A stretch of DNA of 64,000 bases, taken from the NCBI RefSeq assembly GCF_019457905.1, contig NZ_JAHZSV010000005.1, positions 62,001 to 126,000 of the forward strand. The letters run 5' to 3'. Below are positions 17,791-27,482 of the stretch, one piece after another (the stretch's first letter is position 1; each line of letters begins with the position of its first letter). The notes under the pieces are model-generated. The model was not told the origin of the DNA, did not search any database, and was given only the letters and a program-made list of their open reading frames with translations. A program made the position numbers and the translations under genes. This stretch comes from Flagellimonas abyssi. Its GTDB lineage: Bacteria > Bacteroidota > Bacteroidia > Flavobacteriales > Flavobacteriaceae.

Positions 17791-18822
17791 ATGAGGTCAA
17801 TCCTATCTCTTTTTGCCGTTCTAGTTTTGTTTTCTTGTACCGAAGAAGCCAAAAAACAACCTTTTCAATCCGTGGAAATGACTCCTGTTTTTCAGGATTC
17901 GGTTAGTATTCGTGCGATTACATTTTTGGATGGTAGAACATTAGCGTTTGCAGGTAGCAATGGGATGTACGGTACGGTAGATGTAAGTTCCAATAAGGTA
18001 AGGGCCAGCACTCAATATTATGATTCCATCACACCAAGTTTTAGGGCCGTCGGCGGAACTTCCGAAGATTTTTTTATGCTTTCCATTGAAAGCCCGGCAT
18101 TGTTGTACAAAACAGGTGATAAGGGCCAGATGGAATTGGTCTATACCGAAGAGGGTGAGGGTGTCTTTTATGACAGCCTTGCTTTTTGGAACGATACCGA
18201 AGGTATTGCAGTGGGCGATACGGTCAATGGTTGTCTTTCCATAATTATCACAAGGGATGGAGGTGCCAGTTGGACCAAGTTGGCTTGTTCGGAATTACCT
18301 GATGGCATTGAAGGTGAAGGTGCCTTCGCGGCAAGCAACAGCAATATTGCCGTACAGGGAAATAAAGTTTGGATAGGTACCACGGAGGGAAGAATTTATT
18401 TTTCTGCGGATAAAGGAGTTACTTGGGACATTCAGGAGACCCCGATAATTTCGGACGAACCTACCCAAGGCATCTATTCCATGGATTTTTTTGATGAAAT
18501 GAATGGGTTTGCCATTGGAGGGGACTACACTAAACCGGAATCGAACACGGGCAACAAGATAAAAACAGCCGATGGTGGTAGAACGTGGCAATTGATGGCC
18601 GATGGTCAAGAGCCGGATTACAAAAGTTGTGTGCAATATGTACCAAATTCAAACGGAGAAGCTCTGGTCGCAATTGGTTTTACCGGAATCTCTTACTCTT
18701 CGGATAGAGGGGCAAACTGGAAAGAATTGAGTGAGGAGCCTTTCTTTACTCTTCGTTTCCTTAACGATTCCACTGCATTTGCTGCGGGGAGCAATCGGAT
18801 TGCAAAACTGGTATTCAAGTAA
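17791..18822 (+). CDS. YCF48-like beta-propeller lipoprotein
   Basis: 343 aa from the ATG at 17791, giving a lipoprotein signal MRSILSLFAVLVLFSC with lipidated Cys16; an earlier in-frame ATG lies in the promoter. The body carries recurring blade motifs such as ITRDGGASWTKL, FSADKGVTWDIQ, KTADGGRTWQLM and YSSDRGANWKEL, the Asp-box/BNR pattern of YCF48-type propellers named after a photosystem II assembly factor. Here it is probably a surface binding or assembly protein. Often annotated oxidoreductase, for which nothing is visible. Confidence 0.85.
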   Translation: MRSILSLFAVLVLFSCTEEAKKQPFQSVEMTPVFQDSVSIRAITFLDGRTLAFAGSNGMYGTVDVSSNKVRASTQYYDSITPSFRAVGGTSEDFFMLSIESPALLYKTGDKGQMELVYTEEGEGVFYDSLAFWNDTEGIAVGDTVNGCLSIIITRDGGASWTKLACSELPDGIEGEGAFAASNSNIAVQGNKVWIGTTEGRIYFSADKGVTWDIQETPIISDEPTQGIYSMDFFDEMNGFAIGGDYTKPESNTGNKIKTADGGRTWQLMADGQEPDYKSCVQYVPNSNGEALVAIGFTGISYSSDRGANWKELSEEPFFTLRFLNDSTAFAAGSNRIAKLVFK

Positions 18823-18852
18823 AAAGAATACTTTTTTTGTTTTTTTGATTAT

Positions 18853-19293
18853 CTAATCCCGTCCCCGCCGTTTTCGGAACTGTTGAATCATCTGTCTTTT
18901 AAAATCCTCTTCGGCCTTGACCAACAAAAGCACTTTCTTGGCAGGGATCACTGTTCGCAGTTTGGATAAAAATTCTTGTTCCGCCTTTTGTTTATTGAAT
19001 TGTAGGGCGATGAGGTTATCCAATAATTTTTCAGATTCGTTAGTGGAGAGTTCTTGTGCATGGGCAATATTGTTACGCAGCTCTGCACGCTCCTTTCTAC
19101 GGATATCTTCCATGATTTCTTCATGGTCGTTATAGATGGGCCAAAATTCTTGGGCTTCCTTCGAGGTTAAACCCACTTGCTCTGTAATAAAGGCCACTTT
19201 AAGGGTCTTAATGCGGTCTCGAACAGGTCCTTGGGCATGAGCCAAAAAGGTCCCGAACAATAAGATATAGAGTACAAGTGCTTTCTTATTCAT
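18853..19293 (-). CDS. Spy/CpxP-like periplasmic protein of the ECF sigma locus
   Basis: 146 aa from the ATG at 19293, overlapping the preceding stop codon by eight bases, which implies translational coupling; a TTG two codons earlier is less likely. Signal peptide MNKKALVLYILLFGTFLAHAQ, then an all-helical body with LTSKEAQEFWPIYNDHEEIM near 42-61, the motif of periplasmic proteins commonly encoded after ECF sigma factors in Flavobacteriia. Probably a periplasmic stress sensor or chaperone acting with the two genes upstream. Confidence 0.75.
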   Translation of the reverse strand: MNKKALVLYILLFGTFLAHAQGPVRDRIKTLKVAFITEQVGLTSKEAQEFWPIYNDHEEIMEDIRRKERAELRNNIAHAQELSTNESEKLLDNLIALQFNKQKAEQEFLSKLRTVIPAKKVLLLVKAEEDFKRQMIQQFRKRRGRD

Positions 19294-19822
19294 AATCAAG
19301 GTCTTCTAAATTTAATTCTTCAATGTCATCCACATTCTCGTCCAAATATTCCATAATGATGGATTCTTCTAAGTCATCAACCAAAATATCGTTCAGTTCA
19401 ACTTCTTCCAAAGAAACTACTTCGGCAATTTCGTAAGAGGTCATTTCTAATTCGGTATTCTCCAAATAAGCTTCTATCTCTGCATTGGCCAAATCATCAA
19501 ACGTGATGGGGTCGGAGGTAGGGTTTCCGGTGATACTAAAAATCAATATAAAGATGGCGGCTATTGCAGCAACACCTGTATACAGCAGGTATCGATTTGT
19601 TCCCAGAGGAACAATCTTTGTTTCTTTTTCCGAAGTTTTGGAAAGTATATTGGATTCAACTTTATCAAAATAGCCATCAGGAAGGGTAAAACCATCAGTT
19701 TTTGGAATAATACCGTCATTTTCATGAGCTTCTTCCGCTTTGATTTTGTCCATGAGACGGTCATTGAAGTTCTCAAAGTAGCCTTCCGGGGTATTAAATG
19801 TATTTTTTTTATCCTTTTTCAT
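19286..19822 (-). CDS. Membrane protein, candidate anti-sigma factor
   Basis: 178 aa with one membrane segment near 78-100 (YLLYTGVAAIAAIFILIFSI). The cytoplasmic part holds two GYF motifs, TPEGYFENFNDRLMDKI and LPDGYFDKVESNIL, a pattern seen in small Bacteroidota proteins encoded after ECF sigma factors. The distal part is strongly acidic (repeated EE, DD, near 110-178). Lies 33 bases after the sigma gene. Anti-sigma function is inferred from position and topology; no zinc-binding anti-sigma motif is present. Confidence 0.7.
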   Translation of the reverse strand: MKKDKKNTFNTPEGYFENFNDRLMDKIKAEEAHENDGIIPKTDGFTLPDGYFDKVESNILSKTSEKETKIVPLGTNRYLLYTGVAAIAAIFILIFSITGNPTSDPITFDDLANAEIEAYLENTELEMTSYEIAEVVSLEEVELNDILVDDLEESIIMEYLDENVDDIEELNLEDLDYE

Positions 19823-19855
19823 TACTGTGGTATGACTTCTAAACTAGCCAAAGGT

Positions 19856-20398
19856 TTAATTTTCTTTGAGGTAGGTTTCGATTTTTTTTACCGCCAAGTG
19901 GTACGATGCTTTTAAGGCACCTTCCGAAGTTTCCAGAGCTTCGGAAATATCCTTGTACTTCATTTCCTGAAAATACTTCATGGTGAACACTAACTTTTGT
20001 TTGTCCGGAAGCGTAGCCAGGGCCTTTTGTAATTTGAGTTGAATCTCGTCCCCTTCAAAATAGACATCGGCTTGAAGGTTCTCTACCATCCGCTCTTTTA
20101 GTTCTTGGTCGCTCAACCCCAATTTTTTTGATTTCTGTTTTAAAAACGTCAACGATTCGTTGGTGGCAATACGGTACATCCAAGAATATAGCTTACTATC
20201 TCCTTTGAATTTTTCGATATTCCTGTAGACTTTGATAAAAGTATTCTGAAGCACATCGTCCGTGTCATCGTGATCAAGCACAATTCTACGAATATGCCAA
20301 TACAAACGTTCTTTATAAGTGTTCACCAACACTTCAAATGCTTTTGCTCGACTTTCTTCTTTTTGTAGTTCTTGGACTAAAGTTTCCTCAGCAATCAA
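19856..20398 (-). CDS. ECF-type RNA polymerase sigma factor
   Basis: 180 aa. Seen: region 2 with DDTDDVLQNTFIKVYRNI and LYSWMYRIATNESL (about 43-84), and region 4 with LATLPDKQKLVFTMKYFQ and YKDISEALETSEGALKASYH (about 130-170). No in-frame ATG exists before the conserved core and the frame is closed upstream by a stop at 20423-20425, so translation must begin at the TTG at 20398 or another non-ATG codon. The 105-base heptad array at 20451-20555 lies 52 bases upstream. Heads a three-gene regulatory locus. Confidence 0.88.
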   Translation of the reverse strand: MIAEETLVQELQKEESRAKAFEVLVNTYKERLYWHIRRIVLDHDDTDDVLQNTFIKVYRNIEKFKGDSKLYSWMYRIATNESLTFLKQKSKKLGLSDQELKERMVENLQADVYFEGDEIQLKLQKALATLPDKQKLVFTMKYFQEMKYKDISEALETSEGALKASYHLAVKKIETYLKEN

Positions 20399-20450
20399 TG
20401 TTCTTGTTGTTTGATGCTTTGACTAAGGTAATGGGAAAAGGTTTAATTTT

Positions 20451-20555
20451 AGTAAGCAGTAAGCAGTAAGCAGTAAGCAGTAAGCAGTAAGCAGTAAGCA
20501 GTAAGCAGTAAGCAGTAAGCAGTAAGCAGTAAGCAGTAAGCAGTAAGCAGTAAGC
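20451..20555. repeat. Fifteen perfect AGTAAGC heptads
   Basis: An uninterrupted tandem array of 15 identical 7-base units (105 bases). It starts 9 bases past the stop codon of the ABC transporter gene and ends 52 bases before the TTG start of the sigma gene, filling most of the leader. Perfect identity implies recent expansion. No promoter element was found in the remaining 52 bases. Confidence 0.95.
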
Positions 20556-20564
20556 CAACACCAC

Positions 20565-22391
20565 CTACGAAGAAAAAGACTGCATCTCCACTAGCTTTTT
20601 ATAGCTCTTCGCAGATTTCATCAGCTCTTCGTGGGTGCCCTGTTCCACGATTTCTCCCTTGCTCATTACCACAATGGAATCAGCGTTTTGGATGGTGGAC
20701 AAACGGTGTGCAATTACAATGGAAGTCCTGTTCTTCATCATATTCTCCAGCGCGTCCTGTACCAATCTCTCGCTTTCAGTGTCGAGGGCAGAAGTGGCCT
20801 CATCCAAAATCATTATCGGAGGATTCTTGAGCACCGCCCTAGCAATGGAAAGGCGTTGTTTTTGACCTCCACTCAATTTATTCCCGCTATCGCCAATGTT
20901 GGTTTCGTAGCATTTGGGCAAATCCATTATAAAATCGTGTGCGTTGGCTACTTTGGCAGCCTCCATAATTTCGTCCATCGAAGCATTTTCCTTTCCAAGC
21001 GCTATGTTGTTTTTTACCGAATCGTTGAATAGAATAGAATCCTGAGTGACCAATCCCATGAGTCCACGTAGTGATTTCTTCGTGATGTTTTTAATGTTGG
21101 TTCCATCTATCAAAATCTCACCTTTGTTAACGTCGTAAAAACGCGTTACCAAATTTGCCACGGTACTTTTTCCACTACCGGACTGACCGACCAATGCCAC
21201 TGTTTTGCCCTTGTCAACCTTTAGGTTAAAGTCTTTCAGGACATAATCATTTTCGTATTTGAAGGATATGTTTTTGAGCTCTACACCGGAGTTGAAATTC
21301 GTTTTTTCCTTAGCGCCATCAACATCCCTGATCGGATTTTCAGATTCGAGTATCTCCAGAACCCGCTCAGCAGCGGAATTCCCTTTTTTAACGGCATAAG
21401 ATGCTTTACTGATGGCCTTGGCAGGCGTTAAAATATTGAAGGCCAATCCCATATAAGAAATAAATGAGGCAGCATCCAAGGATCCCTCTAAAAGTACCAT
21501 TCTTCCGCCAAACCATAGCAGTACACCGAATACCACGATTCCAAGGAATTCGCTTGTTGGTGATGATAGGTTTTGACGGTTCAAAAGTGAATTTGAAAAC
21601 CTAAAAAAGCGAGATGTAGAATTCTTAAAGGTACCGTAGAATTTAGATTCTGCATTAAAGGCTTTGATGACACGAAGTCCACCCAAAGTTTCTTCAACTA
21701 TTGACAGAAATTCGCCTTGTTCTTTTTGTACCCGGTCGGATTTTTTCTTTAAAGATTTCCCAATGCGTGAAATGATCATTCCTGCAATAGGAATAAAAAT
21801 GAACACAAAAATGGTGAGTTTCACACTGATGATGAACATGACAATAATCGTGAACAGAATGGTCAAAGGCTCGCGAACTATCAACTCTAGAATGGAAAGG
21901 AAAGAGTGCTGTATTTCCAGAACATCTGACGTAATCCTTGCAATAACATCACCTTTCTTTTTTTCTGAAAAATAGGAGATAGGGAGATCCACGATTTTCT
22001 GGTACATCTTGTTGCGAATATCCTTGAGCACGCCATTACGCAAAAACGTGATGAAGTACATTGCCATATAATTGAAGATGTTCTTGAAGAGGAACAAAAA
22101 TAAGATGAGGCCTACCGCCAACAAAAGCCCTTTCATGGGGTCTTCACCAGAGAATTGGGTCACTTGATAGTTCATATACCCCTCAAAATAATCTTTGAGC
22201 TTACCAATGCCTTCATAGGTTGGCGGCTCGTTGATTTGCTTGGTCTTATCAAAAAGAACGTTGAGCATTGGAATTAATGCAGCATAGGACAGCGCACTGA
22301 ACAATGCATATAGAATATTGAAGAAAATATTCAGAATACCGTATCTGCGATATGGTTTCGCAAACCGGAGAATCTTTTTAAAGTAGTTCAT
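20565..22391 (-). CDS. MsbA-type ABC transporter (fused membrane and ATPase domains)
   Basis: 608 aa half-transporter working as a homodimer: six membrane segments in the first 330 residues, then an ATPase domain with Walker [10 protein letters not shown] near 398-406, signature LSGGQKQR near 504-511 and Walker [13 protein letters not shown] near 529-540. The family exports lipid A-core or other hydrophobic substrates across the inner membrane. Three bases after the phospho-sugar mutase gene, and in line with a glycosyltransferase gene, a context that fits envelope lipid or glycan assembly. Whether it is the essential MsbA cannot be told from sequence alone. Confidence 0.9.
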   Translation of the reverse strand: MNYFKKILRFAKPYRRYGILNIFFNILYALFSALSYAALIPMLNVLFDKTKQINEPPTYEGIGKLKDYFEGYMNYQVTQFSGEDPMKGLLLAVGLILFLFLFKNIFNYMAMYFITFLRNGVLKDIRNKMYQKIVDLPISYFSEKKKGDVIARITSDVLEIQHSFLSILELIVREPLTILFTIIVMFIISVKLTIFVFIFIPIAGMIISRIGKSLKKKSDRVQKEQGEFLSIVEETLGGLRVIKAFNAESKFYGTFKNSTSRFFRFSNSLLNRQNLSSPTSEFLGIVVFGVLLWFGGRMVLLEGSLDAASFISYMGLAFNILTPAKAISKASYAVKKGNSAAERVLEILESENPIRDVDGAKEKTNFNSGVELKNISFKYENDYVLKDFNLKVDKGKTVALVGQSGSGKSTVANLVTRFYDVNKGEILIDGTNIKNITKKSLRGLMGLVTQDSILFNDSVKNNIALGKENASMDEIMEAAKVANAHDFIMDLPKCYETNIGDSGNKLSGGQKQRLSIARAVLKNPPIMILDEATSALDTESERLVQDALENMMKNRTSIVIAHRLSTIQNADSIVVMSKGEIVEQGTHEELMKSAKSYKKLVEMQSFSS

Positions 22392-22394
22392 TCA

Positions 22395-24113
22395 CTATAA
22401 ATTCAGCTCGGACAGGATACCTTCTATTTTGGTTTCCAACTGCGAATTTACGGATTTATAATCCGCTGCCTTGTCCAATTTTGCATTTGTACTGATGTAG
22501 AACTTTACTTTGGGTTCTGTTCCACTGGGTCTTGCCGCTATTCGGGTGCCATCTTCTGTTTCGTAGATCAAAACGTTGGATTTTGGTAGATGCAGCGTAA
22601 ACTCTTCGCCGGTCTGTACATTTTTAACGGTAGAGGTATTGTAATCTTCAATGTACAGTAATTTGGAGCCTTGCACGGTCTCAACAGGATTTTCTTTGAA
22701 GTCCTTCAGCATTTGTTTGATTTCCTCTGCTCCGCTCATCCCTTTTTTGGTGAGGGATATCAATTTTTCCTTGTAAAAACCGAATTCCACGTAGGCATCG
22801 ATCAAATCTTTATAAAAAGAACTGCCATTGGCCTTGGCGTTAGCGGCAATTTCACAGGCCAATAGGGTAGAGGTGACCGCATCCTTATCGCGGACAAAAT
22901 CACCGACCATATATCCAAAGCTTTCTTCCCCACCTCCAATAAATTGTGAGTTTGGGAAATCCTTGATCATTTTACCTATCCATTTAAAGCCTGTCAATGC
23001 TGTTTTGAACTCCACGCCGTATGATTTTGCCATTTGTTGCATCATGGGTGTGGAAACAATGGTTGTGGCAATAAACTCGTTGCCCTTGAATCCTTTTTCC
23101 TTGTATTGGTCCAAAAGAAACTTGGTCATGAGAACCATGGTCTGGTTACCGTTCAGGAGTTCTATTTTGCCATCTAGATTGCGAACTGCAATACCTAAAC
23201 GATCACTATCGGGGTCGGTACCCACTACCATATCGGCCCCGATTTCCTCTGCTTTGGCAATGGCGATGGACAATGCTTCGGGCTCTTCCGGGTTGGGGGA
23301 TTCCACTGTTGGGAAATCACCATTGGGCTCTGCTTGCTCCTCTATGATGGTCACATTTTTGTAACCGGCTCTCTTCAAAACTTCAGGGATTGCGGTAATG
23401 GAAGTTCCGTGTAGTGAGGTGAATACAATTTTAAAATCATCTTTTCCCTTAGCATCGAAACTTCCATTTTTTACCGATGCTTCAAAAAAGGCTTCATCCA
23501 CTTCACTATCAATAATGTGTATCAGGCTCTCATTCTTATCAAATTTGATATCCTCAAAAGAAAGGGAGTTGATTTCTGCGATGATTTCGCCATCCTGAGG
23601 AGGCACAATCTGCCCACCATCGGCCCAGTATACTTTGTATCCATTGTATTCTGGGGGATTATGGGATGCAGTCAAGACAATTCCTGCATGGCAACCGATG
23701 TGTTTTACGGCAAAAGAAAGTTCCGGAGTTGTTCTTAAATCAGAAAATAGGTGAACCCTTATCCCATTTGCAGAGAAAACATCCGCTACCGTTTTGGCCA
23801 AGGTTTTGGAATTATGTCTGCAATCATAGGCAATCACAACTCTGATATCGTCGTCGGTGTACGATTTTTTAAGGTAATTACTGAGTCCTTGGGTGTTCTT
23901 GCCCAAGGTGTACTTATTGATTCTATTGGTTCCAACGCCCATAACACCGCGCATGCCACCGGTACCGAACTCCAAATCCTTATAAAAACGTTCTTTAAGT
24001 TCTTCGGGGTCATTGTCTATCAAATGCTTGATTTCCTTTCTGGTGTCTTCATCAAAAAAATCAGTCAACCAAGATTGCGCTGTTTTGGTAATGGAATCCA
24101 TAGTGTTTATCAT
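22395..24113 (-). CDS. Phospho-sugar mutase (phosphoglucomutase/phosphomannomutase)
   Basis: 572 aa alpha-D-phosphohexomutase that interconverts hexose 1- and 6-phosphates. Seen: phosphoserine loop TASHNPPEYNG near 143-153, metal loop GTDPDSDRLG near 297-306, sugar-binding GGGEESFGYMVGDFVRDKDA near 395-415 and phosphate-binding ARPSGTEPKVKFY near 534-546. The length and EESFGY motif place it with the PGM2/PgcA branch. Start is ATG 24113 or the in-frame ATG at 24101. Supplies sugar precursors for envelope glycans with the neighbouring glycosyltransferase. Confidence 0.92.
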   Translation of the reverse strand: MINTMDSITKTAQSWLTDFFDEDTRKEIKHLIDNDPEELKERFYKDLEFGTGGMRGVMGVGTNRINKYTLGKNTQGLSNYLKKSYTDDDIRVVIAYDCRHNSKTLAKTVADVFSANGIRVHLFSDLRTTPELSFAVKHIGCHAGIVLTASHNPPEYNGYKVYWADGGQIVPPQDGEIIAEINSLSFEDIKFDKNESLIHIIDSEVDEAFFEASVKNGSFDAKGKDDFKIVFTSLHGTSITAIPEVLKRAGYKNVTIIEEQAEPNGDFPTVESPNPEEPEALSIAIAKAEEIGADMVVGTDPDSDRLGIAVRNLDGKIELLNGNQTMVLMTKFLLDQYKEKGFKGNEFIATTIVSTPMMQQMAKSYGVEFKTALTGFKWIGKMIKDFPNSQFIGGGEESFGYMVGDFVRDKDAVTSTLLACEIAANAKANGSSFYKDLIDAYVEFGFYKEKLISLTKKGMSGAEEIKQMLKDFKENPVETVQGSKLLYIEDYNTSTVKNVQTGEEFTLHLPKSNVLIYETEDGTRIAARPSGTEPKVKFYISTNAKLDKAADYKSVNSQLETKIEGILSELNL

Positions 24114-24158
24114 TGTTTAGATGCTTAAAAATACAAACTTTAAAAGGTTTGTTGGTGC

Positions 24159-25106
24159 TCAAAGGTTAATTTTGTCGGAGATATTGTATCGGGTGTCATT
24201 TTTTCGGGAACGCACCATGATTTCTCCAAGAAAACCCGCCAAGAACAATTGGGTTCCGATAATCATTGCAGTCAATGAAATATAGAATTGGGGACGTTGG
24301 GTTATCAAGCGACCCAAAGGGTTTAAAAAGAGCTTGTCCAAACCTAAATAAAGGGCGAATCCGAATCCTACCATAAACATAAGAACACCCCAAGCGCCAA
24401 AGAGGTGCATGGGCCTTCGGCCGAATTTGGATACAAACCAAATGGTGATCAGGTCCAAAAATCCGTTGATGAAACGCTCCGCTCCGAATTTGGTGGAGCC
24501 GTACTTTCTGGCTTGGTGCTGTACCACTTTTTCCGAAATATTGGAGAAACCTGCGTTTTTGGCCAAAACGGGAATGTATCGGTGCATTTCGCCCGAAACC
24601 TCGATGGTCTTTACTACTTTGTTGTCAAAAGCCTTTAGACCGCAATTAAAGTCGTGCAATTTTACTCCGGATGTTTTCCGAGCGGCCCAATTGAAGAGTT
24701 TCGACGGTATATTTTTGGTGATGACGGAATCGTAGCGTTTCTTTTTCCAGCCTGATACTACGTGGTACCTTTCTTGGGCGATCATTCGATACAGTTCGGG
24801 AATCTCTTCGGGATTGTCCTGTAGGTCGGCATCCATAGTAATTACTACCTCACCTTCGGCAGTTTTAAAGCCGGCGTGGAGCGCTTGCGATTTTCCATAG
24901 TTCTTGAGGAAACGGATGGCTTTTACGTTTTTGTTGATATTGGATAGCTCCAAAATGGTTTCCCAAGAGGCATCGGTGCTGCCATCATCAATAAGGATGA
25001 TTTCATAAGAGAAATGATTGGATTGCATTACCTGTACAATCCAATCATGTAGTTCTTTAAGCGATTCTTGCTCGTTGAGTAAAGGAATTACAATGGAAAT
25101 CTGCAT
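24159..25106 (-). CDS. Membrane-anchored family 2 glycosyltransferase
   Basis: 315 aa. N-terminal GT-A domain with VIPLLNEQESL near 6-16 and the metal-binding DADLQDNPEEIP near 90-101, then two membrane segments near 235-257 and 275-300. This layout is that of dolichyl/undecaprenyl-phosphate mannose or arabinose synthases (DPM1, ArnC, GtrB). It likely loads a sugar onto a polyprenyl phosphate at the inner membrane. Leftward, 45 bases before the phospho-sugar mutase start. Confidence 0.87.
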   Translation of the reverse strand: MQISIVIPLLNEQESLKELHDWIVQVMQSNHFSYEIILIDDGSTDASWETILELSNINKNVKAIRFLKNYGKSQALHAGFKTAEGEVVITMDADLQDNPEEIPELYRMIAQERYHVVSGWKKKRYDSVITKNIPSKLFNWAARKTSGVKLHDFNCGLKAFDNKVVKTIEVSGEMHRYIPVLAKNAGFSNISEKVVQHQARKYGSTKFGAERFINGFLDLITIWFVSKFGRRPMHLFGAWGVLMFMVGFGFALYLGLDKLFLNPLGRLITQRPQFYISLTAMIIGTQLFLAGFLGEIMVRSRKNDTRYNISDKINL

Positions 25107-25148
25107 TGTCTGATTCTGGAATTCCCTCCAAAAGTAGCATTTTTTGTT

Positions 25149-25670
25149 TTAGTATTCCGCTTTGGACTTTTTCAAAATCAAACCGGTAATTAGACCTAAA
25201 ATCAGACCCAGTACCGTGTTCATGATCAAAATAACGGGATATTGGATCCAGGCAAAACTTTTTTGCATTTCCACGCCTTGTTCCCATTGCTCCTCGGTCA
25301 TATTCGGGTTTTGTGCCATAGCCTTTGGTTTGGCAAGTTCCATGGCCTTGTCCATAAAGTCAGGCTCTATAAAGTTGGTGAGTACAAATTGATAGAGCAA
25401 AGTAATTATGGCGCCTACCAGGGCAACTCCCACGCCCACTTTTAAAGCTTCCGAAATTGTCAAATACCCACCGTTTGCTTTTTTAAAGGCATTGACGGCG
25501 ACAAAAATAATAGCTGCTAAGATGACAATCGAAATCACCACTACCGACGTACTAGTCTCGTAGTGCATTTTTTGAGTGTAGAGCATTACGCCGAACACCA
25601 CGGAAATGAGACCTAACAATAGTCCGTAGTTCAGTGCAAATTTTCCAGTTTTTGGTTGTTGTTCTTCCAT
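25149..25670 (-). CDS. DUF4199 membrane protein
   Basis: 173 aa with four predicted membrane segments (about 13-30, 40-60, 75-98 and 145-168). Recognised as the DUF4199 family, common in Bacteroidota next to lipid-linked glycosyltransferases; function unknown. Here it is the first gene of the leftward run DUF4199-glycosyltransferase-mutase-ABC exporter, 42 bases before the glycosyltransferase. Confidence 0.75.
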   Translation of the reverse strand: MEEQQPKTGKFALNYGLLLGLISVVFGVMLYTQKMHYETSTSVVVISIVILAAIIFVAVNAFKKANGGYLTISEALKVGVGVALVGAIITLLYQFVLTNFIEPDFMDKAMELAKPKAMAQNPNMTEEQWEQGVEMQKSFAWIQYPVILIMNTVLGLILGLITGLILKKSKAEY

Positions 25671-25765
25671 GATTTTTAAAATTAGTGTTGCTTATAGAAG
25701 GTTAGTTATAGATTGCTTATTTTTGTTACATATAAATTTAACTTTATTTTTTTAGTGATTTTAAG

Positions 25766-25795
25766 TTGGAGGTCTCAAAGAAATCATTAAATTTG
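25766..25795 (+). promoter_or_regulatory. Promoter of rpmE2
   Basis: TTG at 25766-25768, a 19-base spacer, then TAAATTTG at 25788-25795, a textbook Bacteroidota promoter 35 bases before the rpmE2 ATG. Confidence 0.8.
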
Positions 25796-25830
25796 CACCC
25801 TGAAAATTCTGAGATTAAGCATTTAAGACG

Positions 25831-26103
25831 ATGAGAAAAGATATACACCCAGAAAACTATAGATTGGTTGCTTTTAAAGACATGTCCAACGATGATGTGT
25901 TCCTTACCAAGTCCACTGCCGAAGCAAAAGAGACCATCGAGGTTGATGGTGTTGAATACCCTTTGGTAAAATTGGAAATTTCAAGAACTTCTCACCCTTA
26001 CTATACCGGTAAGACTAAATTGGTCGATACCGCTGGTAGAATTGACAAGTTCAAGAACAAATACAAGAAGTTCAAGAAAGAAGATACGAAGGAGGCCGAG
26101 TAG
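25831..26103 (+). CDS. rpmE2: 50S ribosomal protein L31, type B
   Basis: 90 aa. Begins [19 protein letters not shown] and contains [11 protein letters not shown] near 51-61, the hallmark of L31. None of the four zinc-ribbon cysteines of the zinc-binding form is present, so this is the zinc-independent type B. Single-gene unit with its own strong promoter and terminator. A lysine-rich tail ([18 protein letters not shown]) ends the protein. Confidence 0.96.
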   Translation: MRKDIHPENYRLVAFKDMSNDDVFLTKSTAEAKETIEVDGVEYPLVKLEISRTSHPYYTGKTKLVDTAGRIDKFKNKYKKFKKEDTKEAE

Positions 26104-26129
26104 GTCGTACTTTTTAACGAAATATATGG

Positions 26130-26160
26130 ACGCTCTCGATGCTTTTCGGGGGCGTTTTTT
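26130..26160 (+). terminator. Terminator of rpmE2
   Basis: Stem acgctctcga (26130-26139) with tcgggggcgt (26146-26155), containing two G-U pairs in RNA, followed by six T. It starts 26 bases after the rpmE2 stop. Confidence 0.85.
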
Positions 26161-26184
26161 ATTTTTGGTATTCAAAGCTAAGCT

Positions 26185-27363
26185 ATGAACTATATCCTTT
26201 CCGACGGCAATCACCGCGAAGACCTGTTCCCATTTACATTTACCCGTCCAGTATCGGAGATCAGGGTGGGGATTTTGACCATTAGCGAAAAATGGGAAAA
26301 ATGGTTGAATGCACCTATGAGCCACCAAACGGAAGAATATCTTTCGAAAAAGTACCCTTTGACGGCTACTGCTGAAAACACTGTGATCAATGGTAGTTAT
26401 CTGCCCAATACAAGTTTGGTAGAGGCCATCAAGACTTTAAGGTTGGGTGAAGCTTTGATAGGCGAAGAGGGCTATATCGCTTACGTAACTGAAAATCTGG
26501 AAACAGGTTTTGAAGAATCGGCATACACTGCTATTCCTTTTGATGAAGAGGTGTTGACCATAAAAAATACCTGGGATATCTTTTCCAATAATGCAGCGGC
26601 CCTTCAGGCTGATTTTGATTTGATTACAAAAGGAAGAAAAAGTCAACCCATACCCGATACGAATCAAGTAAAGAGCCCTGATAATATTTTTATCGAGGAA
26701 GGAGCCACAGTGGAATTTTGTATTTTAAATGCCTCTACGGGTCCCATTTACATAGGTAAAAACGCTTTGATGATGGAAGGTTGTATGGTACGGGGTGGAT
26801 TGGCCCTCTGCGAAAACGCTATTTTAAAAATGGGAGCCAAAATATACGGTGCGGTTACTGCCGGACCGGGGTGCAAGCTCGGAGGTGAGGTAAACAATGC
26901 CGTGCTGTTCGCTAATTCCAACAAAGGTCACGATGGTTTCTTGGGCAACTCCGTGCTAGGGGAGTGGTGCAATATTGGGGCGGATACCAATACCTCTAAT
27001 TTAAAAAACAACTACGCCGAAGTTCGACTTTGGAACTACAAAACTGAGGGTTTTACCAAAACAGGACTTCAATTTTGTGGGCTGATGATGGGAGATCACA
27101 GTAAATGTGGTATTAATGTCATGTTCAATACAGGTACGGTGGTTGGAGTGAGCGCCAATATTTTCGGAAGTGGATTCCCCAGAAACTTTATCCCTAGTTT
27201 TAGTTGGGGCGGTGCTACGGGCACCTATACCACTTTTAGAACCAACAAGGCATTTGAGGTTGCCGATGCCATGATGAAGCGCCGCAACATGGAATTCAAC
27301 GATACAGAGGCCCAAATTTTAGAGCATGTGTTCGAGTTTACCCAAAAGTGGCGGAATTTTTAA
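26185..27363 (+). CDS. GlmU-like sugar nucleotidyltransferase/acyltransferase protein
   Basis: 392 aa. Begins MNYILSDGNHREDLFPFTFTRP, the start of a Bacteroidota-specific GlmU-family protein, with an N-terminal nucleotidyltransferase-like half and a C-terminal left-handed beta-helix of hexapeptide repeats (about 165-330, for example FIEEGATVEFCI and PIYIGKNALMMEG). Probably makes or modifies a nucleotide sugar, perhaps UDP-GlcNAc. The classical L-x-G-G-x-G-T-R-M loop of GlmU is not visible near the N-terminus, so the activity remains an inference. Confidence 0.75.
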   Translation: MNYILSDGNHREDLFPFTFTRPVSEIRVGILTISEKWEKWLNAPMSHQTEEYLSKKYPLTATAENTVINGSYLPNTSLVEAIKTLRLGEALIGEEGYIAYVTENLETGFEESAYTAIPFDEEVLTIKNTWDIFSNNAAALQADFDLITKGRKSQPIPDTNQVKSPDNIFIEEGATVEFCILNASTGPIYIGKNALMMEGCMVRGGLALCENAILKMGAKIYGAVTAGPGCKLGGEVNNAVLFANSNKGHDGFLGNSVLGEWCNIGADTNTSNLKNNYAEVRLWNYKTEGFTKTGLQFCGLMMGDHSKCGINVMFNTGTVVGVSANIFGSGFPRNFIPSFSWGGATGTYTTFRTNKAFEVADAMMKRRNMEFNDTEAQILEHVFEFTQKWRNF

Positions 27364-27482
27364 AGTTGTAAGTGAAACAACATCATCTTTCTTTTGATTT
27401 ATACTACTTTGGTCGGAGGGGGATGGGGATTCTTAAGGTACGAGAAAAAGAGTTGTAGGATTGTTGTACGAACATTAAAATC

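Noticed and set aside
20451..20555. Coding repeat or CRISPR leader
   Set aside because: Pure 7-base tandem array with no frame and no spacers.
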